Source: Clostridiales bacterium (GTDB lineage: Bacteria > Bacillota > Clostridia > Saccharofermentanales > Saccharofermentanaceae). From it: DNA of 64,000 nt. Made by a program: the position numbers and the translations under genes. Where the stretch lies: contig JAFWMQ010000015.1 of NCBI GenBank assembly GCA_017510605.1, forward strand, positions 62,001 to 126,000, written 5' to 3'. Positions 59,709-64,000 of the stretch are shown piece by piece. Every line of letters starts with the position of its first letter. The stretch's first letter is position 1. The notes below the pieces were generated by a model that saw only the letters and a list, made by a program, of their open reading frames with translations, did not search any database and was not told the origin of the DNA.

Positions 59709-60512
59709 ATGAATGATTTATTACCGAATTTGATTGCAAGAAGAGATGAATTAATACAGCTTAAGAAAAACGCTGAATTAAGACTGCAAAATCTGAATTA
59801 TAAGGGGGAGCCGGAATATCATATTCGTGTTGATTCAAGCAAAAATCAATTTTACATTATAGGATCAGACAATAATACGAAAAGGAAGTATTTGTCATCA
59901 AAGAAAACGGAATCAGCCCAACAAATTGCATCCTATGAATACTTGAAGAGTGTATTGAAGCGCATAGATACAGAATTGGCCCATATAGAAAAACTAATCA
60001 AGTTTTGTATAAATACCAGTCCCGAAGCGTATTACGAATCCCTAAGCAAAGGCCGTCAGAAGCTGATAAATCCGATAAGACTTACAGATGAGCAGTTCAT
60101 CGAAAAATGGATGTCTGAATCTTACGTTGGCTGTGAATTCGAAGAAGGAGATTCAGAATTCTATACTGATAGGAATGAGAGGGTCAGATCCAAATAGGAA
60201 ATCTTAATTGCGAATGCTTTAGCAAAATATAATGTCCCGTATAAATACGAATGCCCGATCGTCCTAAAAGGGCTGGGGAAGATATACCCGGACTTTAAGG
60301 CATTGAATGTTAAGCGTCGAAAATTCTATTACTGGGAGCATCTCGGCAGGATGGATGACGAAGACTACGCGAGAAAGAATGCCTTCAGGATAAATGTGTA
60401 TCAGAAAAACGGCATATATCTCGGTGATAATCTGATACTTACGATGGAAACAAGCACTCTGCCGATCGATGTAAAATTGGTTAATCAGATAATTAAGCAC
60501 TACCTGTTGTAA
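59709..60512 (+). pseudogene. PD-(D/E)XK nuclease-like gene interrupted by an in-frame amber codon
   Basis: One frame runs from ATG 59709 (after AAGGAGGG) to TAA 60510, broken only by TAG at 60195-60197. The first 162 residues hold a coiled coil and a wHTH-like or unknown part; the rest (EILIANALAKYNVPYKYE, IYPDFKALNV, YYWEHLGRMDD) resembles clostridial proteins with a nuclease-like E...PDF...WEH pattern. In relatives I recall, the motif at the break is RSKSE, so a Ser codon such as TCG has probably become TAG. TAG ends other genes here (C-S lyase, AroB-like, rqcH), so recoding is unlikely. It is either a recent pseudogene or a truncated protein. Confidence 0.75.
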
Positions 60513-60622
60513 TAAATAGAAACGGACCGTTGGGATAAACATAAGACTGGCTGTTGGAATAAAAGGAACACTGCCTTGCCTGATTTTGTCCCATAAAGTT
60601 GTGATGGAATTCGTTATTTGTT

Positions 60623-60631
60623 TGTTATAAT
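60623..60631 (+). promoter_or_regulatory. Extended -10 promoter of the GH25 gene
   Basis: TGTTATAAT is a perfect extended -10, about 70 bases before the chosen start. The leader holds a small stem (CCGGC-TCTTT-GCCGG, 60672-60686) just ahead of the ribosome-binding site. Confidence 0.55.
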
Positions 60632-60699
60632 CGGGAAGTATATTGGAGATATATGGGAAAATAGGAAAGGGCCGGCTCTTTGCCGGAGAAATGGAGATT

Positions 60700-61890
60700 A
60701 TGCTTAAGAGAATTAACAGGAAGATCAGTTCTTTGATCGTTGCGGCTTTAGTGACGTCTGTGTTGGCCGCATCTTTTACAGGATGTGATACCAGGCAGAC
60801 AACGACAACCACAGAAGGTATGCGGGACGGGAATGATATAAATACGTTCGAGACAACGGAAGAGACTGAACCTACAAACACGCCTGCGCCGACAAACAGT
60901 CCGACACCGACGCCGAGTCCGACGCCGTCCATACCGCACATGAACAAGCCGGATGTGGATATTACGGCTCCGTTCTTTTTGAGCCTTCCGGAGAGCGTAA
61001 GTGTTAAGGTCGGCAGCGAATTTGATATACAGCGTCATATCAGTTATATCGATAACTGTGACAGCGAAGTTGAGCTTCAGGTTGAAGGGGAAGTTGATAC
61101 TTCAGAATCCGGAAGCTATCCGTTAACGCTTACTCTGATTGATGATGCCGGCAATACAAAGACCGGAAGCATGACCGTTAAAGTATATGTCCCGAGCGAC
61201 AGCGGCGGTGGCGGAGGAGGCGGTTCTTCCGAGCATTCGACTCTTTCATACAGCGATTTTATGGAGAGATATCCGGATGAAGATATAGCTTATGGTATTG
61301 ATGTTTCCAGATATCAGGGAGATATCGATTTTGAGAAGGTCAAGGCTGCCGGATGCGAGTTCGTAATGCTTAGAGCCATGATCTATAACAACGGGGAACT
61401 GGGTGAAGATCGTAAGTTTGAAGAATACTACAGGGATGCAAAAGCTGCAGGCCTCCTGATCGGTGTATATTACTACTCCACAGACTGTAATCTTGAAGAA
61501 CTGCACGAGCACACCGATGAACTTCTGGCTGTGCTCGCGGATAAGGAACTGGATCTTCCGGTCGCTTTCGACTGGGAGAGTTTCTGGAATTTCCAGAAGT
61601 ATAATATGAGTATCGTTGATATAAACAATCTGTTCTATGAATTTGCCGGAATAATGGAAGATAACGGCTTAAGCGCGATCCTCTATTCGAGCAAATATTA
61701 TCTCGAGATCATCTGGGAACCGGCAGGATATGATGTCTGGCTGGCCCATTATGTAAAGCAGACTTCTTATGAGGGCGATTATACAATGTGGCAGACAGGT
61801 TCGGTCGGAAGGATCGATGGTATTGCCGATGACTGCGATACGGATATTCTGTTCAAGAGCAGGTATCCTCACTTGTTTGGAGGCGGATGA
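60700..61890 (+). CDS. GH25 lysozyme-like lipoprotein with Ig-like domain
   Basis: Signal peptide and lipobox (ASFTGC, Cys near 29) are followed by a Thr/Pro linker, an Ig-like domain (about 85-165: SLPESVSVKVGSEFDIQRHI, TLIDDAGNTKTGSMTVKV), a glycine hinge and a GH25 muramidase domain (YGIDVSRYQGDIDFEKVKAAG; catalytic FDWESFW). It should cleave peptidoglycan at the cell surface. Glu in DWES and the first Asp of GIDVS match the family active site. Start ATG 60700 is three bases after GGAG; an upstream ATG at 60691 also works. It ends three bases before holA. Confidence 0.88.
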   Translation: MLKRINRKISSLIVAALVTSVLAASFTGCDTRQTTTTTEGMRDGNDINTFETTEETEPTNTPAPTNSPTPTPSPTPSIPHMNKPDVDITAPFFLSLPESVSVKVGSEFDIQRHISYIDNCDSEVELQVEGEVDTSESGSYPLTLTLIDDAGNTKTGSMTVKVYVPSDSGGGGGGGSSEHSTLSYSDFMERYPDEDIAYGIDVSRYQGDIDFEKVKAAGCEFVMLRAMIYNNGELGEDRKFEEYYRDAKAAGLLIGVYYYSTDCNLEELHEHTDELLAVLADKELDLPVAFDWESFWNFQKYNMSIVDINNLFYEFAGIMEDNGLSAILYSSKYYLEIIWEPAGYDVWLAHYVKQTSYEGDYTMWQTGSVGRIDGIADDCDTDILFKSRYPHLFGGG

Positions 61891-61893
61891 CGG

Positions 61894-62934
61894 GTGGCTA
61901 AGGCAAAAGCACTTCCCAAAGGCGTCTTGAATGCCAGACAGATGCTTGCCAAGATCAAGAACGAGCCCGATTCATTAGGACTTGTGCTTTTGTACGGCTC
62001 AGAGAGCTATATGATTGACGGCGCTGTATCCATGCTTAAGAAATCATGCCTGGGTGAAGGTGCTGAAGATATGGATTTTGCCGTGATCGATACGAGGACA
62101 GGCGATAAGTTTGATATGGGAAGACTTGAAGAGCTGATCTCGATGCCGCCGTGGATGTCGCCCAAAAGACTGATCGTAGTTAAACAGTCAGGATTGCCCG
62201 GAAGAGAGCTGAATGATAAGGAACAGGAGACTCTGAAGAATATTCCGTCTTCTTCGGTTGTCGTTTTCTTTGAGGAAACTGCTGACAGCAGGAAAAAAGC
62301 TTTCAAGTTATTCCAGCAATACGGCACTGTTGCATCGATGAGCGGATTTGAAGAAGATGAGCTTACCGGATGGATCAGCAAACGGTTCGCAAAGGAGAAC
62401 CTGAGGATCGGGTTTGAGGCAGCAAATTCAATGTCTTCCAGATGTTCCAATAACATGATGGAACTTGTAAATGAGATCAATAAGGTCTCGCTTTATTGTC
62501 AGGGGAAAGGTTATTCCGAGGTCACGCCGGATATCGTGGAACTGTGCTGTCCGCCTGATCTGAGCGGCAAGATCTTTGATATTATGGATGCCTGCGGCAG
62601 CGGGAATGCGAAAATTGCACTTGGCACGCTCGATAAGCTTATTGCGACCAGGGAACCGCTTGCAAGGATAAGGGCTTCCATAGTAAATCACATAAAGGCC
62701 CTGATAATGGCCAAGGAAGCCGGAAATGCGAATGTTCTTGTTGAACGTACCGGGATGAATGACTTCAGGGCCAGAAAGCTTGTTGCACAGTCGGGCAACT
62801 TCAGTATGAAGGGTCTCATTAATCTGTATTTGTCGGCGGCTGACTCGGACAGTGAGTTTAAGCACGGTCTTATCGATGAACGCTATTCGCTGGAGATTAT
62901 TCTGGTCAAGGCCGGCGAGAGGACAAATGCCTGA
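61894..62934 (+). CDS. holA: DNA polymerase III subunit delta
   Basis: The 346-residue clamp-loader subunit opens the beta clamp. The N-terminal AAA-like fold (LVLLYGSESYMIDGAVSMLKK; MPPWMSPKRLIVVKQSGL) and the C-terminal collar domain (KIALGTLDKLIATREPLARIRASIVNHIKALIMAKEAG) fit HolA. It has no functional Walker A, as expected for delta. The start is GTG 61894, ten bases after GGAGG, overlapping the end of the GH25 gene region. A terminator follows at 62937. Confidence 0.9.
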   Translation: MAKAKALPKGVLNARQMLAKIKNEPDSLGLVLLYGSESYMIDGAVSMLKKSCLGEGAEDMDFAVIDTRTGDKFDMGRLEELISMPPWMSPKRLIVVKQSGLPGRELNDKEQETLKNIPSSSVVVFFEETADSRKKAFKLFQQYGTVASMSGFEEDELTGWISKRFAKENLRIGFEAANSMSSRCSNNMMELVNEINKVSLYCQGKGYSEVTPDIVELCCPPDLSGKIFDIMDACGSGNAKIALGTLDKLIATREPLARIRASIVNHIKALIMAKEAGNANVLVERTGMNDFRARKLVAQSGNFSMKGLINLYLSAADSDSEFKHGLIDERYSLEIILVKAGERTNA

Positions 62935-62936
62935 CG

Positions 62937-62975
62937 GAAAAACACAAGAATTCGGTGTGTTTTCATGAGTTTTTT
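62937..62975 (+). terminator. Terminator after holA
   Basis: An AAAACACA...TGTGTTTT stem is followed by a T-rich run (GTTTTTTCC). Confidence 0.65.
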
Positions 62976-62989
62976 CCTCATTATATGAT

Positions 62990-63018
62990 TTGACGTTATG
63001 GGGTTATTGTCATAAAAT
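62990..63018 (+). promoter_or_regulatory. icd promoter
   Basis: TTGACG (62990-62995), 17 bases, TAAAAT (63013-63018), 32 bases before ATG 63050. Confidence 0.75.
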
Positions 63019-63049
63019 CGTCTATATTATTTATAAGAATGGAGATCTT

Positions 63050-64000
63050 ATGGCTAAGATTCAGATGAAGACCCCGCTTGTTGAGATGGACGGGGATGAG
63101 ATGACCAGAATAATCTGGAAGCAGATCAAGGACATCGTAATTTTACCTTATGTTGATCTGAAGACGGAATATTTCGATCTGGGCCTCAAGCACAGAGACG
63201 AGACTGCTGACCAGGTTACGATCGATGCGGCTAACAGGACAAATGAGCTCGGCGTTGCCGTTAAATGCGCTACCATTACTCCTAATGCGCAGAGAATGAC
63301 TGAGTATAACCTGCATACGATGTGGAAGAGTCCTAACGGAACTATCAGAGCTATTCTTGATGGTACCGTATTCAGAGCTCCGATACTTGTTAAGGGTATA
63401 AAACCTTTCGTATCATGCTGGGAAAAGCCCATCACCATCGCAAGACATGCTTACGGTGATGTTTACAGAGATACGGAGTTCCGTGTTGAGGGACCTGCAA
63501 GAGCAAACCTCGTAATCACATATCCCGACGGAAGAACTGAGAGCCAGACGATCTTTGAGTTCAACGGTGACGGTATCGTAGAGGGCCTTTACAACACAGA
63601 TAAGTCCATCGAAGCTTTCGCTACTTCATGTTTCGAGTATGCGCTTGATACAAAGCAGGATCTCTGGTTTGCCACAAAGGATACTATCTCCAAGACATAT
63701 GACCACCGCTTCAAGGATATTTTCCAGGCTATCTATGACGAGCAGTACAAGGAAAAGTTCGAAGCAGCAGGAATCACATATTTCTACACGCTTATTGATG
63801 ATGCCGTCGCAAGAGTTATGCGCTCTTCAGGCGGATTCGTATGGGCACTTAAGAACTATGACGGCGATGTAATGAGTGACATGCTCGCTTCTGCTTGCGG
63901 ATCGCTTGCCATGATGACTTCTGTTCTCGTTTCACCCAAGGGTGTTTACGAGTATGAGGCAGCTCACGGCACGGTTACACGTCATTACTACAGACATCTT
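63050..64000 (+). CDS. icd: NADP-dependent isocitrate dehydrogenase, homodimeric type (3' partial)
   Basis: The first 317 residues are visible and the frame is open at the window end. The N-terminus ([21 protein letters not shown]) and [40 protein letters not shown] match type II IDH, the eukaryotic-like homodimeric group, and contain substrate-binding Ser/Asn/Arg. [28 protein letters not shown] carries the metal-binding Asp residues. [17 protein letters not shown] begins the NADP-binding part. It oxidises isocitrate to 2-oxoglutarate. GGAGA precedes the start. Confidence 0.95.
   Translation, partial: MAKIQMKTPLVEMDGDEMTRIIWKQIKDIVILPYVDLKTEYFDLGLKHRDETADQVTIDAANRTNELGVAVKCATITPNAQRMTEYNLHTMWKSPNGTIRAILDGTVFRAPILVKGIKPFVSCWEKPITIARHAYGDVYRDTEFRVEGPARANLVITYPDGRTESQTIFEFNGDGIVEGLYNTDKSIEAFATSCFEYALDTKQDLWFATKDTISKTYDHRFKDIFQAIYDEQYKEKFEAAGITYFYTLIDDAVARVMRSSGGFVWALKNYDGDVMSDMLASACGSLAMMTSVLVSPKGVYEYEAAHGTVTRHYYRHL

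Noticed and set aside
59500-60197. Type III toxin-antitoxin locus (repeat RNA ahead of a toxin gene)
   Set aside because: Antitoxin repeats of ToxIN-like systems are near-identical direct repeats, and the toxin is a small ToxN-fold protein. Here the repeats are palindromes with variable interiors and the gene is nuclease-like with other motifs.
60195-60197. TAG recoded as an amino acid in this organism
   Set aside because: TAG terminates other intact genes in the window (C-S lyase at 18778, AroB-like at 23196, rqcH at 51379), so general recoding is unlikely.
60264-60947. 227-residue minus-strand open frame
   Set aside because: Its low-complexity Gly/Val N-terminus is the reverse of the Pro/Thr linker of the GH25 gene. 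It also crosses the interrupted nuclease gene; no independent support.

Overview
The window reads as chromosome from a Gram-positive, low-to-moderate GC Clostridia member, probably an anaerobic gut or rumen type. This is inferred from strong GGAGG ribosome-binding sites, sigma-A promoters that often carry a TGn extended -10, many lipoproteins with Thr/Pro/Glu-rich linkers, both GluRS and GlnRS, a ruvCAB-queH cluster, RqcH, and no rRNA or phage genes. No species can be named from sequence alone. Genes run on both strands with short gaps, and most of the window is core genome.

Layout. 1-5.2 kb: lipid genes (a permease-acyltransferase fusion cut by the window edge, a PlsC-type acyltransferase, an acyl-CoA/ACP synthetase) and a YgjP-type metallopeptidase. 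5.2-11.3 kb: three 74-bp-spaced palindromes, then a 1732-residue DUF4011-helicase-Vsr-like protein (anti-phage type) and a tail-anchored protein. 11.3-14.7 kb: uracil salvage (TudS-like desulfurase, divergent Upp, UraA, canonical Upp). 14.7-18.8 kb: amino-acid ABC transporter and PatB/MalY C-S lyase, possibly cystine use. 18.9-22 kb: glnS and gltX. 22-31 kb: AroB-like and M28-like proteins with altered catalytic motifs, a CdaA-CdaR fusion, a beta-helix acyltransferase, a GT2, a GH5-like lipoprotein lacking its acid/base, a GNAT and an SH3 lipoprotein. 31.1-31.3 kb: tRNA-Gly and tRNA-Arg. 31.5-37.7 kb: a divergent type IIA topoisomerase pair plus a deacetylase-like membrane protein. 37.8-41 kb: PH-domain protein, sirtuin with a histone-H1-like tail, membrane MutS homologue.

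41.2-45.5 kb: kinase, TerY-like vWA protein, PP2C phosphatase and coiled-coil protein, resembling the TerY-P signalling/defence triad. 45.7-48.4 kb: tRNA-Lys, a Gfo/Idh/MocA oxidoreductase and pyrimidine-nucleoside phosphorylase. 48.4-51.4 kb: ruvC-ruvA-ruvB-queH. 51.4-56.9 kb (minus strand): rqcH, a small membrane protein, two PRPP-synthetase paralogues and engB. 57-64 kb: comEC, a second 74-bp palindrome array, a nuclease-like gene broken by an amber codon, a GH25 lipoprotein, holA and the start of icd.

Two cross-window links stand out. First, the helicase gene and the vWA-PP2C operon share a near-identical promoter: a 16-bp identical box, then nine bases, then an extended -10 (5496-5529 and 42982-43015). 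This suggests one regulator controls both defence-type loci. Second, two arrays of three palindromes, different in sequence but both with a 73-74 bp period (seven helical turns), lie directly upstream of the two nuclease-type genes; single relatives lie at 45.56 kb and 56.9 kb. These are the best candidates for something undescribed. Several paralogues here also keep a fold but lose catalytic residues (Upp, PRPP synthetase, GH5, M28, AroB, NodB-like).
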